Part shown: in pieces, positions 7,966 through 16,760 of the stretch
How positions within the stretch are numbered: the first letter of the stretch is position 1
Layout of the letters: each line of letters starts with the position of its first letter
Assembly (NCBI RefSeq): GCF_042684585.1
Contig: NZ_JBHULS010000001.1
Location: 806,001-870,000 of the forward strand
Direction: 5' to 3'
Origin: Algorimicrobium sediminis
Lineage (GTDB): Bacteria; Bacteroidota; Bacteroidia; Flavobacteriales; Flavobacteriaceae
Length of the DNA: 64,000 nt
The notes under the pieces: generated by a model
What the model saw: the letters and a program-made list of their open reading frames with translations, nothing else
Database searches by the model: none
Told to the model about the DNA's origin: nothing
Position numbers and translations under genes: made by a program

Positions 7966-9248
7966 GATTTTAGTGAATTTAAACGAATAGTAACTGCATT
8001 TTTATGAGCCTGTAAGCCTTCGGCCTCGGCCATTATTTGAATGGCTGGACCCAAATTGTAAATACCTTGTTTTGATAGTTTTTGAAATGTAATAGCCTTC
8101 ATAAAGCTATTCAAATTAACACCCGAATAGGCTTTACTAAAACCATTTGTTGGTAGTGTATGGTTGGTTCCAGAGGCATAATCGCCTGCGCTTTCAGGGG
8201 TGTAATTTCCAATAAAAACAGATCCTGCATTACAAACACCTTCAGTAAAAAACGCATCGTTGTTGGTGCAAATTATTAAATGCTCCGGCGCGTAATCGTT
8301 AATAAAATTTAAAGCTTCTTGGTTATTGGAAACTAAAATAGCTTTGGAATTTTTTATAGCGTTTTCTACCAGACTTTTCCGTGGCAAAGCCTCCATTTGC
8401 TTTGAAATTTCGTCCAAAACCTCCTGTAACAGCACTTGAGAAGTTGTTACAAAAATTACTTGGCTATCTGCACCATGCTCCGCCTGACTCAACAAATCGG
8501 CTGCCACGAAAGCGGGCACTGCGCTATTATCTGCAACTATTAAAAGTTCACTTGGTCCTGCTGGCATGTCTATGGCCACGCCATATTTTGTTGCCATTTG
8601 CTTGGCAACCGTTACAAATTGATTTCCAGGACCAAAAATTTTATAAACAGGTTTTATAGTTTCTGTACCAAACGTTAAGGCGGCAATGGCTTGAATACCC
8701 CCTACTTTATATATGGTACGTACACCACATAAAGCTGCGGCGTATAAAATTTCGTTAGCTATTTGTCCGTTCTTATTTGGCGGCGAACATAAAACTATAT
8801 CGGTACAACCAGCAAGTTGCGCCGGAATTGCTAACATTAAAACAGTAGAAAATAATGGCGCAGTACCTCCTGGAATGTAAAGGCCCACTTTTTGGATGGG
8901 TCTGTTTTCTTGCCAGCACGAAACGCCTGGCATGGTTTCAATTGCTATTCTAGTGGTTTTTTGAGCTGCATGAAATTTGGTAATATTGTAATAAGCTGTT
9001 TGTATTGCCGCTTGTAGCTCTGGTTTTATTCCTTTTTTAGCCTTTTCTAGTTCGCTATCTATTACTTGCAGGCTATTTAAGGTAACGCCATCAAAAATAT
9101 TAGTGTATTTTAACACCGCCTTATCGCCATGCTTTTCAATGTCTTTAAAAATTTGATTAACCGTTTCTTCAATGTCAGTTACCGATTTTGTAGCGCGCGC
9201 TACTAGAGGCAACCAATTATTTGCACTAGGATATTTTATTATTTTCAT
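7962..9248 (-). CDS. hisD: Histidinol dehydrogenase
   Basis: HisD is a zinc enzyme that oxidises L-histidinol to L-histidine in two NAD-dependent steps, the last reactions of the pathway. The 428-residue sequence holds the signature region IDMPAGPSELLIVAD (about 226-240), the zinc ligands Gln255 and His258 in LLSQAEHGADSQ, the PEHL catalytic Glu-His pair near 320, and a C-terminal SGTNHTLPT stretch. It overlaps hisG and hisC by 4 bases at either end, so translation is probably coupled. Confidence 0.97.
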   Translation of the reverse strand: MKIIKYPSANNWLPLVARATKSVTDIEETVNQIFKDIEKHGDKAVLKYTNIFDGVTLNSLQVIDSELEKAKKGIKPELQAAIQTAYYNITKFHAAQKTTRIAIETMPGVSCWQENRPIQKVGLYIPGGTAPLFSTVLMLAIPAQLAGCTDIVLCSPPNKNGQIANEILYAAALCGVRTIYKVGGIQAIAALTFGTETIKPVYKIFGPGNQFVTVAKQMATKYGVAIDMPAGPSELLIVADNSAVPAFVAADLLSQAEHGADSQVIFVTTSQVLLQEVLDEISKQMEALPRKSLVENAIKNSKAILVSNNQEALNFINDYAPEHLIICTNNDAFFTEGVCNAGSVFIGNYTPESAGDYASGTNHTLPTNGFSKAYSGVNLNSFMKAITFQKLSKQGIYNLGPAIQIMAEAEGLQAHKNAVTIRLNSLKS

Positions 9249-10102
9249 ATTACCATGTTTTCAATTGGACACACCAGAATACCTTCGGCACCGGCTTTTT
9301 TTAATTCGTCTATAACTTCCCAAAATTCATTTTTGTTTATAACAGAATGAAGCGAACTCCATCCTGGTTTTGCCAAGGGTAAAATAGTTGGACTTTTTAT
9401 TCCAGGCAGAATGCTTATAATTTGCGTTAACTGACTATTAGGCGCGTTTAAAAGAACGTATCGAGCATTGCGCGCCTTTAACACCGATTGTAGCCTAAAT
9501 TGTAGGGTGTCTAGAATTTCTTGCTGTACCGTGCTAATTTTAGGCGATTTAACTAAAACGGCTTCCGATTTAAATAATACTGCAACCTCTTTAAGATTAT
9601 TTTTAAATAAGGTACTGCCGCTAGAAACGATGTCCACAATGGCTTCTGCCAAACCAATGTTAGGTGCAATTTCTACCGAGCCGTTTATGATATGTACTTG
9701 GGCATTTACTTGGTGTTTGCGTAAAAAAGCATTTACAGTGTTTGGGTACGACGTGGCTATGCGTAAGCCATTTAAATCCTGAATACCCGAATAAGCCGCT
9801 GTTTTTGGGAGGGCTACAGATAGGCGACAGCCAGAAAATCCTAGTTTTTCGAGTACCGAAAGGTTTTGATTTTTTTCAATTAATACATTTTCACCAATAA
9901 TGGCGGCATCTACCACGCCATCGGCAAGATATTGCGGGATGTCGCCATTTCGAAGGTAAAATACTTCCAACGGAAAGTTATTGGCTGCGGCTTTTAGTTG
10001 GTCTCGACCATTATCTATAGAAATACCTACCTCTTTAAGTATATTCATAGAATCGTTGTGCAGACGACCAGATTTTTGAACAGCAATTTTTAGATTACTC
10101 AT
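9245..10102 (-). CDS. hisG: ATP phosphoribosyltransferase, long form
   Basis: HisG catalyses the committed step of histidine synthesis, joining ATP and PRPP. At 285 residues it is the long form: a two-lobed catalytic domain (about 1-210, with LKIAVQKSGRLH and the PRPP-site segment VDIVSSGSTL near 157-166) followed by a HisG_C regulatory domain (about 215-285). The latter binds histidine in homologues, so feedback inhibition is expected. It is the first structural gene, downstream of a His-codon leader and attenuator, which gives two layers of end-product control. Confidence 0.97.
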   Translation of the reverse strand: MSNLKIAVQKSGRLHNDSMNILKEVGISIDNGRDQLKAAANNFPLEVFYLRNGDIPQYLADGVVDAAIIGENVLIEKNQNLSVLEKLGFSGCRLSVALPKTAAYSGIQDLNGLRIATSYPNTVNAFLRKHQVNAQVHIINGSVEIAPNIGLAEAIVDIVSSGSTLFKNNLKEVAVLFKSEAVLVKSPKISTVQQEILDTLQFRLQSVLKARNARYVLLNAPNSQLTQIISILPGIKSPTILPLAKPGWSSLHSVINKNEFWEVIDELKKAGAEGILVCPIENMVI

Positions 10103-10195
10103 AACAGTTAGTGCGCACGTGGCGCTTTTTAATTAGTGATGACTGTGTTTGAGTAAATCTGTTTAGGAAGGTATCCTAGAAAAAGAAGGTTATAA

Positions 10196-10228
10196 AAAAA
10201 CCCGCTTGATTTACTCAAACGGGTTTTT
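10196..10228 (-). terminator. his operon attenuator (intrinsic terminator)
   Basis: On the minus strand AAACCCGTTTGA, loop GTAAA, TCAAGCGGGTTT forms a stem of about 12 bp (one G-U pair), followed by an unbroken T run. It lies between the His-rich leader ORF and hisG. Its 5' arm contains GTTTGAGT, which can pair with ACTCAAGC inside leader codons 15-17 (8 pairs including one G-U). That gives a competing antiterminator. This is the textbook arrangement for ribosome-stalling attenuation. Confidence 0.9.
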
Positions 10229-10258
10229 AATAATATGTTGAATTTATTCAATACATTT

Positions 10259-10315
10259 TCAGCCTGCTTGAGTGCAAATATGAAAATGATGATGATGTGA
10301 TTGAATAAAACGCAT
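10259..10315 (-). CDS. hisL: his operon leader peptide
   Basis: An 18-codon ORF starts with ATG and ends with TGA, and encodes MRFIQSHHHHFHICTQAG. Five of its 18 residues are histidine, four of them consecutive. It sits 156 bases upstream of hisG and 30 bases upstream of the attenuator stem. The product itself is presumably not functional. Ribosome stalling at codons 7-12 when charged His-tRNA is scarce would leave the downstream ACTCAAGC free to pair with the terminator arm and let transcription enter the operon. Too short for routine gene callers, so probably unannotated. Confidence 0.92.
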   Translation of the reverse strand: MRFIQSHHHHFHICTQAG

Positions 10316-10326
10316 GTTTTGTTTTT

Positions 10327-10340
10327 TGCTTGAGCAAAGG
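10327..10340. promoter_or_regulatory. Small hairpin at the 5' end of the his leader
   Basis: TTTGC-TTGA-GCAAA forms a 5-bp stem with a tetraloop, 12 bases before the leader ATG. Its TCAAGC core (minus strand) recurs at 62-base intervals: 10328-10333, 10266-10271 (inside the leader ORF) and 10204-10209 (terminator 3' arm). It may take part in alternative pairing or pause RNA polymerase. This is inference from complementarity only. Confidence 0.4.
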
Positions 10341-10394
10341 TTTCTAAAATAAATTTACAATTCCAAAAAAACCCTTACTTTTTTCAATAATTTT

Positions 10395-11210
10395 TTACTG
10401 ATTTCCTAAAATAATAGGCAATCCTGAATCCCCAGAACCTATAATAACCACCTTACTATTAGGCGATTCCGATAATTTATTGGTAGCTTCAATACCTTTA
10501 TCTAAAAGAATTTTATCGTTAAGCGAGGCACTTAAAATACGGTTTGCGTCCGCTTTACCTTGAGCTTCAATAATTCGTTTTTCTGCTTCTTTCGATGCTG
10601 TTACCAATCTGAACTCATACTCCAACGACTCTTGTTCTTGTTTTAATTTACGTTCAATGGCATCTTTAATAGTGGCTGGTAAAGTTACATCGCGCACCAA
10701 AACTTCGTTTAACTGAATGTATTGATCTTTGACAATTTTTTCAGTTTCCTCAAAAATTTCTTGTTGAATAGCGTCTCGCTTACTAGAATACAATTGTTCC
10801 GGTGTATAACGCCCCACAACACTTCTTGCGGCAGAACGAATAGCTGGCAATAACACGCGTTCTTTGTACATTTCACTCTTCTCTTGGTGCAACTTTCCTA
10901 AATTTTCGTAGGCAGGTTGAAACCAAACCGAAGCTTCCAATTTAATATCTAAACCATTAGAAGACAACACATTCATACGCTCTACTAGCTCTTGCTGGCG
11001 CACTTCATAAATATATACACGGTTCCAAGGGGCCACAATGTGAAAACCTTCTCCCAATGGTGGCTGATCTGTTACCACACCATTATCGAAGGTTTTGTAA
11101 AGCACACCCGCTTCACCAGAGCCAACGGTAATGGCCGATTTAGAGATTAAAACGATAACAACAATAAGAACAATAATAATTGGCAATCCAATTTTAGGTA
11201 ATTTTTCCAT
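10395..11210 (-). CDS. Prohibitin/SPFH-domain membrane protein
   Basis: This 271-residue member of the SPFH (stomatin/prohibitin/flotillin/HflK-C) superfamily has an N-terminal membrane anchor (about residues 7-27), an SPFH domain (about 28-200) and a charged helical, coiled-coil-prone stretch (about 185-235: KLKQEQESLEYEF then KEAEKRIIEAQGKADANRI). Such proteins assemble into membrane rings and often restrain proteases or organise membrane domains. It follows the VWA gene by 22 bases and is the last gene before the his leader region. The specific role here is not deducible. Confidence 0.88.
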   Translation of the reverse strand: MEKLPKIGLPIIIVLIVVIVLISKSAITVGSGEAGVLYKTFDNGVVTDQPPLGEGFHIVAPWNRVYIYEVRQQELVERMNVLSSNGLDIKLEASVWFQPAYENLGKLHQEKSEMYKERVLLPAIRSAARSVVGRYTPEQLYSSKRDAIQQEIFEETEKIVKDQYIQLNEVLVRDVTLPATIKDAIERKLKQEQESLEYEFRLVTASKEAEKRIIEAQGKADANRILSASLNDKILLDKGIEATNKLSESPNSKVVIIGSGDSGLPIILGNQ

Positions 11211-11232
11211 AGCTTAAATTTTAACTTTTTGT

Positions 11233-13263
11233 TTAAATTAGTCCTTTGTATTTGCGGTAAAACCATTCAGCTGCCAGGGCCAAAACTAGTAAACCAAGCA
11301 AATATTTCCAGTCAATCAAAGATACGGTTTTTTTGGTAGTTTTTTCTATTGTTTTATACCTATTGTCATTGTATAAGCTGGTTAACAAATTGGATACCGT
11401 GGCAGGTGTGTGTAAGTTTCCGGTGCTTGTAGTGGCTACCCGTTCAAGTTTTTCGGTAGTGGCATTTGTAAATTGCTGCTCTATATTGAAAGCTAATATT
11501 TTAAAGGACCCCGATTTGGATAAATTACTGGTATTGGCTGTTACGGTAAAGGTGTAATCGGAAGGTGCTAAGGCACTTAAATCCGCCTGAAACGTATTGT
11601 TTTGCAAGACCAAAGGCATGGTAACCGTATTAGCAGTGTTTGTGTCTGTAATGGTAATACTTAAGGTTTCGCGGTTATCAAATTCATAATTTTTATTAAA
11701 ATATTGCGCCTGAAGTTCTAGGTTTGAACTTCCGTCGTAAAACGATTGGTAGTTTAAACTTAAGCGTTCACGTTTTTTTGTAGCTGCTAAATACTGAACC
11801 ACTTTCCCAATAAATTCGTCGAAATTTAAAAAAGAATTTGCGTTAAGGTAACTTTGTGCGCGCCATTTCCAAATGCCTTCGCCTAAAAGTACCGCTTCGC
11901 GCCTATTATTATAATCCATAGTTAGCAGCAAGGGATTCTCTGTGGCAACCGATCCTATTTGCTTATATAATAATGTTTCGGAAGGAACTTGAGGCCTTAA
12001 ATTACCGAAAGCACCCTCCAAAGGCGGAAAAGATTCGAAATTTAAATCGGGCATCATAAACTCGGCATAATTGGCATTCTTTTTTGGTAAGTAGGCTTCA
12101 GTTTGCGCTACCACATCGTGCTTATAATTAGTATTTAATGCATTTAAAAAGGTCCAATTGGTTCGCAATCCGGCAATGGTAAATCGGTTTTGATTATTAG
12201 CATTAATTTTAGCATATACCGCATCAAATTCGGCCGTAGGTTGGTATACTATTACTAGTTCAAAAGTCTCGGAATCAGATACAAAAGCCTCTGGTTTTAA
12301 AACTGTCACCTTTCGCTGTTTATTACTTTCTATACTTTTTTTAAGCGCACCAATATCTGGATGCGGCATATTACTTACTATGGCAACATTGGTTTGTTCA
12401 TCCAAGACCTCAATAGCAAAATTTTTAGTATTGTTTTGGATATTCACCTCCTCTTCCAGCGGCGTAATAGTTGCTTGATAAGCAAAAACACCCAACTGAC
12501 TCGCTTTTAGGGTAGCCTGAATAACTTTTGAATTGTTTGTTTCGTTAAAATTTATTCGCTCCGAATACAAGGTTTTATTACCAGCTGTAATTTTAAATTC
12601 CGATGTTACAGATGAAGCGCCCGTATACACCACAAAAATTTCTACCGGGAATTTATTGTTTAAATAAGCGTATTTATTTACGTTTAATTGTGAAATTTTT
12701 AAATCGGCATGTTTGGTAGTATCGCCAACAATAATAGGATAAATGGGCTGTTTGTAACTAGTAGCGGCGTAAAAATAATCGTTACCATAGGTTTGGTTCC
12801 CGTCTGTAATTACAATGGTAGGTGCTGTACTATTTTTATAAATTGGCTTTAAGCTTTTAAAAACTTTGTCTAAATTGGTTTGTTTGGTGGTAAATGTTAA
12901 ATTATCATTTTGCGATATATCGCTACTGAAAGTGTAAAAATCTACAGTGAATTTATTATTTAATTCTGAATCGTTTTTAAGCATTTCAACAAGGTTTTGA
13001 ACCGTGTCTGCCTGTTTTAAAAATTGAATAGAATTAGAGTTGTCTGTGGCAACAACCAAAGTAGGTTTTTCCTGATAATAAACCTCCGATACAAACTGGG
13101 GATTAACAAGTAATAAAAACATGGAAAACCAGGTAACAAAACGCAAACCAGCTAAAATGGTGTTAGTTAGCGTGCGTTTTGTTTTATATACATACTGAAA
13201 AAGCGCTAATAAAAGCGCTATAATTCCAGAAACAATAATATACAATAATGTTGTTTCAGTCAT
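11233..13263 (-). CDS. VWA-like membrane protein
   Basis: This 676-residue protein has two N-terminal membrane helices (about 5-25 and 36-54) and one near the C-terminus (about 652-668, followed by the positive tail RKYKGLI). Between helix 2 and the middle lies a von Willebrand A-like domain. A MIDAS-type D74-N-S-N-S78 motif (DxSxS) and VITDGNQTYG near 151-160 support metal-dependent adhesion. The remainder looks like beta-rich periplasmic domains. It resembles the BatA-type and DUF4159-type membrane proteins of Bacteroidota, without a clear name. It lies 3 bases after fabG and 22 before the SPFH gene, so it is probably co-transcribed with both. Confidence 0.8.
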   Translation of the reverse strand: MTETTLLYIIVSGIIALLLALFQYVYKTKRTLTNTILAGLRFVTWFSMFLLLVNPQFVSEVYYQEKPTLVVATDNSNSIQFLKQADTVQNLVEMLKNDSELNNKFTVDFYTFSSDISQNDNLTFTTKQTNLDKVFKSLKPIYKNSTAPTIVITDGNQTYGNDYFYAATSYKQPIYPIIVGDTTKHADLKISQLNVNKYAYLNNKFPVEIFVVYTGASSVTSEFKITAGNKTLYSERINFNETNNSKVIQATLKASQLGVFAYQATITPLEEEVNIQNNTKNFAIEVLDEQTNVAIVSNMPHPDIGALKKSIESNKQRKVTVLKPEAFVSDSETFELVIVYQPTAEFDAVYAKINANNQNRFTIAGLRTNWTFLNALNTNYKHDVVAQTEAYLPKKNANYAEFMMPDLNFESFPPLEGAFGNLRPQVPSETLLYKQIGSVATENPLLLTMDYNNRREAVLLGEGIWKWRAQSYLNANSFLNFDEFIGKVVQYLAATKKRERLSLNYQSFYDGSSNLELQAQYFNKNYEFDNRETLSITITDTNTANTVTMPLVLQNNTFQADLSALAPSDYTFTVTANTSNLSKSGSFKILAFNIEQQFTNATTEKLERVATTSTGNLHTPATVSNLLTSLYNDNRYKTIEKTTKKTVSLIDWKYLLGLLVLALAAEWFYRKYKGLI

Positions 13264-13266
13264 GAT

Positions 13267-14013
13267 TTAGGTTAGCATACCACCATCCACATTTAGGGTT
13301 TGTCCTGTTATATAAGCAGACATGTCGCTGGCTAAAAACACACATGCATTGGCAATATCTTCTGGAGTGCCGCCACGTTTTAATGGAATAGCTTGGCGCC
13401 AACCTTTTACAATCTCCGCATCTAATTTATCGGTCATTTCTGTTTCAATAAACCCGGGTGCAATTACGTTGCTTCGTATGTTTCTGGAACCCAGCTCTAA
13501 TGCAACCGATTTTGAAAAACCAATAATACCTGCTTTAGAGGCGGCATAATTAGTTTGGCCCGCATTTCCTTTAACGCCTACAACCGAACTCATGTTTATA
13601 ATAGAACCTTTACGCTGTTTTAACATGGTGCGTTGCACTGCTTTGGTCATATTAAAAACAGATTTTAAGTTTACTTCAATAACCGTATCAAAATCCGCTT
13701 CGCTAAGGCGCATTAATAAATTGTCTTTAGTTATACCTGCGTTATTTACCAGTACATCAATACTGCCAAATTCTTCTAAAACGGCATCGGCAAGTTGTTG
13801 TGCTTCAGTAAAGCTTGCCGCATTACTTTTATACCCTTTGGCTTTTATACCCAAAGTATTTAATTCTGTTTCCAATTGGTTTGCAGCCTCTACAGACGAA
13901 CTATATGTAAACGCTACATTGGCACCATGTTGCGCAAAAAGTTGGGCAATACCCCTACCAATGCCTCTACTAGCTCCTGTTATAATGGCTGTTTTTCCTT
14001 CTAGTAATTTCAT
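13267..14013 (-). CDS. fabG: 3-oxoacyl-[acyl-carrier-protein] reductase
   Basis: FabG reduces 3-ketoacyl-ACP with NADPH in fatty acid elongation. The short-chain dehydrogenase features are all present: TGASRGIG (12-19), NNAG (90-93), Asn115, Ser142/143, Tyr156 and Lys160 (NYAASK). Length (248) and the C-terminal YITGQTLNVDGGM are diagnostic of FabG rather than other SDRs. A strong hairpin upstream (14073-14102) ends the sucD transcript, so fabG may start a new unit with the VWA and SPFH genes. Confidence 0.95.
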   Translation of the reverse strand: MKLLEGKTAIITGASRGIGRGIAQLFAQHGANVAFTYSSSVEAANQLETELNTLGIKAKGYKSNAASFTEAQQLADAVLEEFGSIDVLVNNAGITKDNLLMRLSEADFDTVIEVNLKSVFNMTKAVQRTMLKQRKGSIINMSSVVGVKGNAGQTNYAASKAGIIGFSKSVALELGSRNIRSNVIAPGFIETEMTDKLDAEIVKGWRQAIPLKRGGTPEDIANACVFLASDMSAYITGQTLNVDGGMLT

Positions 14014-14072
14014 AATTTACAGTTGTAATAAGTTGTTTGTCAAATATAACAAATACTAGTTGTACCCAATAA

Positions 14073-14102
14073 AAAAACCTTACAAGATTTTGTAAGGTTT
14101 TT
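14073..14102 (-). terminator. sucD terminator
   Basis: A perfect 13-bp inverted repeat (AAAAACCTTACAA at 14073-14085 and its complement at 14090-14102) encloses a 4-base loop, 20 bases after the sucD stop codon. The minus-strand RNA ends in a U run. Flanking A/T tracts on both sides would let it work in either direction. Confidence 0.85.
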
Positions 14103-14122
14103 AATTGCTATATGGTTTTAGA

Positions 14123-14995
14123 TTATCCTAAAACTTCTTTCACTTTTTTACCAATTTCAGCAGGAGAATCTACTACGTGAATACCACATTCTCTCATGAT
14201 TTTCTTTTTCGCCTGGGCTGTATCATCACTACCGCCAACAATAGCTCCAGCATGTCCCATAGTTCGTCCGGCAGGAGCTGTTTCGCCAGCTATAAAACCA
14301 ATAATAGGTTTTTTACTACCACTTGCTTTGTACCAATGCGCGGCATCCGCTTCTAATTGGCCTCCAATTTCACCAATCATAACAACGGCTTCAGTTTCTG
14401 GATCGTTAATAAGTAACTCTATTGCTTCTTTAGTTGTGGTGCCTATAATTGGGTCGCCACCAATACCAATAGCTGTAGTAATACCAAGACCTTGTTTAAC
14501 AACCTGGTCTGCAGCCTCGTAGGTTAAAGTACCAGATTTAGATACAATTCCTACCTTTCCTTTCTTAAAGACGAAGCCTGGCATAATACCTACTTTAGCT
14601 TCTTCTGGTGTAATTACACCTGGGCAGTTAGGTCCTATTAAACGACAATCTCTTCCTTTTATATAGTTAGCAGCTTTAATCATATCTGCCACTGGAATAC
14701 CTTCTGTTATGGTAATAATAACCTTAATACCTGCGTCTGCAGCTTCCATAATAGCATCGGCAGCAAATGCTGGTGGTACAAAAATAATAGATGTATCGGC
14801 GCCTACTTTATCTACGGCTTCTTGTACCGTATTAAAAACTGGCTTATCTAAATGCGTTTGTCCACCTTTTCCTGGTGTAACGCCACCTACCACATTGGTT
14901 CCATATTCAATCATTTGGCCTGCATGAAAAGTTCCTTCGCTACCGGTAAATCCTTGAACAATTATCTTTGAATTTTTATTAACTAAAACGCTCAT
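14123..14995 (-). CDS. sucD: Succinyl-CoA ligase, alpha subunit
   Basis: SucD binds CoA and carries the phosphohistidine of the TCA-cycle enzyme that interconverts succinyl-CoA and succinate with nucleotide phosphorylation. The phosphorylated histidine is His248 in MGHAGAIVGG. The CoA-binding fold opens with VQGFTGSEGTFH (13-24), and GPNCPGVI (121-128) is present. Length (290) is typical. The beta subunit (sucC) is not in this window, so the subunits are encoded apart, as is common in Flavobacteriia. It follows the second LpxD-like gene by 156 bases. Confidence 0.96.
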   Translation of the reverse strand: MSVLVNKNSKIIVQGFTGSEGTFHAGQMIEYGTNVVGGVTPGKGGQTHLDKPVFNTVQEAVDKVGADTSIIFVPPAFAADAIMEAADAGIKVIITITEGIPVADMIKAANYIKGRDCRLIGPNCPGVITPEEAKVGIMPGFVFKKGKVGIVSKSGTLTYEAADQVVKQGLGITTAIGIGGDPIIGTTTKEAIELLINDPETEAVVMIGEIGGQLEADAAHWYKASGSKKPIIGFIAGETAPAGRTMGHAGAIVGGSDDTAQAKKKIMRECGIHVVDSPAEIGKKVKEVLG

Positions 14996-15151
14996 TTAAG
15001 TTTAATTTTTAATGTTTTTAAAACGAGACAAAAGTAAGGTTTTGCCTGCTATTTGTAAAGGGTTTTTATTATTTTTATTTAAACTGCCACATTTGGCTTG
15101 CTTTAACTAGCCATACACCGCATCCTGTTGTGCAATAAGCGGGAATGCGAT

Positions 15152-16093
15152 TTATTTTGTTACTTTTTTTAAATCGGCTATTAAATTTGGAATTTGTTTC
15201 ACGGCCGCCATGTCTTTCATTGCTGTGCGCGCCTCTTGAGCAGGCGTTCCAAAATATGTTTTGTTACCTGCTAACGATTTACTTATACCAGCTTGGGCGA
15301 GAATTATAGCCTTTGCGCCTATAGTTACACCGCTTGAACAGCCAACTTGGCCCCACATGGTTACCTCGTCTTCAATAACCACACAACCTGCAATACCTAC
15401 CTGCGATGCAATTAAACATTTTTTTCCTAAAACCGTATCGTGACCAATTTGAATTTGATTATCTAATTTTGAACCTGCTCCAATAGTGGTATCGCCTGTA
15501 ACGCCGCGGTCTATTGTGCAAAGTGCTCCAATATCTACATTATCTTGAATAACAACGCGGCCTCCCGATAAAAGTGGGTCGAAACCTTCCGGTCGTTTTT
15601 TGTAATAAAAAGCACTAGCACCCAAAACTGTTCCGGCTTGAATGTTAACGTTGTTACCAATTACAGTGTTATCGTAAATAATTACGTTAGCATGGATAAT
15701 ACAGTTATTACCTATAACAACATTATTACCAATAAAAGAGTTGGGTTGTATAATCGTGTTTTCGCCAATTTTAGCCGAACTAGCAATAGCGCTATGAGCT
15801 GGCTGAAAAGGTTTAAAATGCTGTGTTAATTTATTAAAATCTCGAAACGGATCGTCTGAAACTAATAAAGCTTTACCTTCTGGACAAGATACCTGTTTGT
15901 TTATTAAAATGATACTAGCTGCCGACTGTAAGGCTTTATCATAGTATTTTGGATGGTCTACAAAAACAATATCGCCAGGTTCTACAACATGGATTTCGTT
16001 CATTCCTAGCACTGGGAAATCCGGTGCTCCCACAAAAGTTGCGTTAATTAAATCAGCTATTTCAGCTAGTGTGTGTGCTTTTGGAAATTTCAT
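15152..16093 (-). CDS. Second LpxD-like UDP-3-O-acylglucosamine N-acyltransferase
   Basis: This 313-residue left-handed beta-helix acyltransferase has an N-terminal LpxD-like domain (about 1-95) and hexapeptide repeats from about 105 to 285. A His218 in QIQIGHDTVLG corresponds to the catalytic histidine of LpxD. It is a diverged paralogue of the lpxD at 19008-20036, three genes upstream in the same cluster, and is about 30 residues shorter, with a changed N-terminal domain. It could acylate a different sugar nucleotide or use a different acyl chain. It may also carry a generic LpxD label in databases. Enzymatic activity is likely; specificity is unknown. Confidence 0.85.
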   Translation of the reverse strand: MKFPKAHTLAEIADLINATFVGAPDFPVLGMNEIHVVEPGDIVFVDHPKYYDKALQSAASIILINKQVSCPEGKALLVSDDPFRDFNKLTQHFKPFQPAHSAIASSAKIGENTIIQPNSFIGNNVVIGNNCIIHANVIIYDNTVIGNNVNIQAGTVLGASAFYYKKRPEGFDPLLSGGRVVIQDNVDIGALCTIDRGVTGDTTIGAGSKLDNQIQIGHDTVLGKKCLIASQVGIAGCVVIEDEVTMWGQVGCSSGVTIGAKAIILAQAGISKSLAGNKTYFGTPAQEARTAMKDMAAVKQIPNLIADLKKVTK

Positions 16094-16155
16094 GATTCGC
16101 TAAACCGTGTTTATCTTAAAAATATACTCTTTGTTTTGTAGTTCGTATAAACAGG

Positions 16156-16722
16156 TTATTCTTTTACACGCTCTTTGTACGTGCCTTTTTCTGTTTCTAT
16201 TTTAATTTTATCCCCTTCATTAATAAACAGTGGCACATTTACTACAGCACCTGTTTCTACGGTGGCAGGTTTGGTGGCGTTGGTTGCCGTGTTTCCTTTT
16301 ACACCTGGTTCGGTATGAGTTACTTCTAGGGTAACACTAGCAGGCATTTCTACGGAAAGCGGGGCATTGTCCTCTGTGTTTATTAAAACGGTAACAATTT
16401 CGCCTTCTTTCATTAATTCTGGCCTGTCCAGAGCTGCCTCTAATAAGCGAATTTGTGTATAATCTTCCTGATTCATGAAATGGTAAAACTCGCCATCGTT
16501 ATATAAAAATTGAAATTTGTGAGTCTCCACCCGAACGTCTTCAATTTTATGACCAGCGGAAAAGGTATTGTCCAAAATTTTTCCGGTGGTAACACTTTTC
16601 ATTTTGGTTCTAACAAAAGCTGGACCTTTGCCTGGTTTTACGTGTAAAAATTCTATTATTTTATAAATGTCATGATTATAGCGAATGCATAAACCATTAC
16701 GTATGTCTGATGTTGTTGCCAT
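16156..16722 (-). CDS. efp: Translation elongation factor P
   Basis: EF-P relieves ribosome stalling at polyproline by entering the E site. The 188-residue protein has the three-barrel layout: a KOW-like N-domain, an OB domain, and a C-domain ending in KIKIETEKGTYKERV. The tip loop reads HVKPGKGPAF with Lys32 at the position that is modified in homologues. In Bacteroidota the modification enzyme is not always EpmA, and none is in this window. The gene is embedded among lpx genes, 38 bases after lpxA. Confidence 0.97.
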   Translation of the reverse strand: MATTSDIRNGLCIRYNHDIYKIIEFLHVKPGKGPAFVRTKMKSVTTGKILDNTFSAGHKIEDVRVETHKFQFLYNDGEFYHFMNQEDYTQIRLLEAALDRPELMKEGEIVTVLINTEDNAPLSVEMPASVTLEVTHTEPGVKGNTATNATKPATVETGAVVNVPLFINEGDKIKIETEKGTYKERVKE

Positions 16723-16760
16723 ATTGTTGTTTTACTTTTACGTTTTATTCGTTAATGTGG

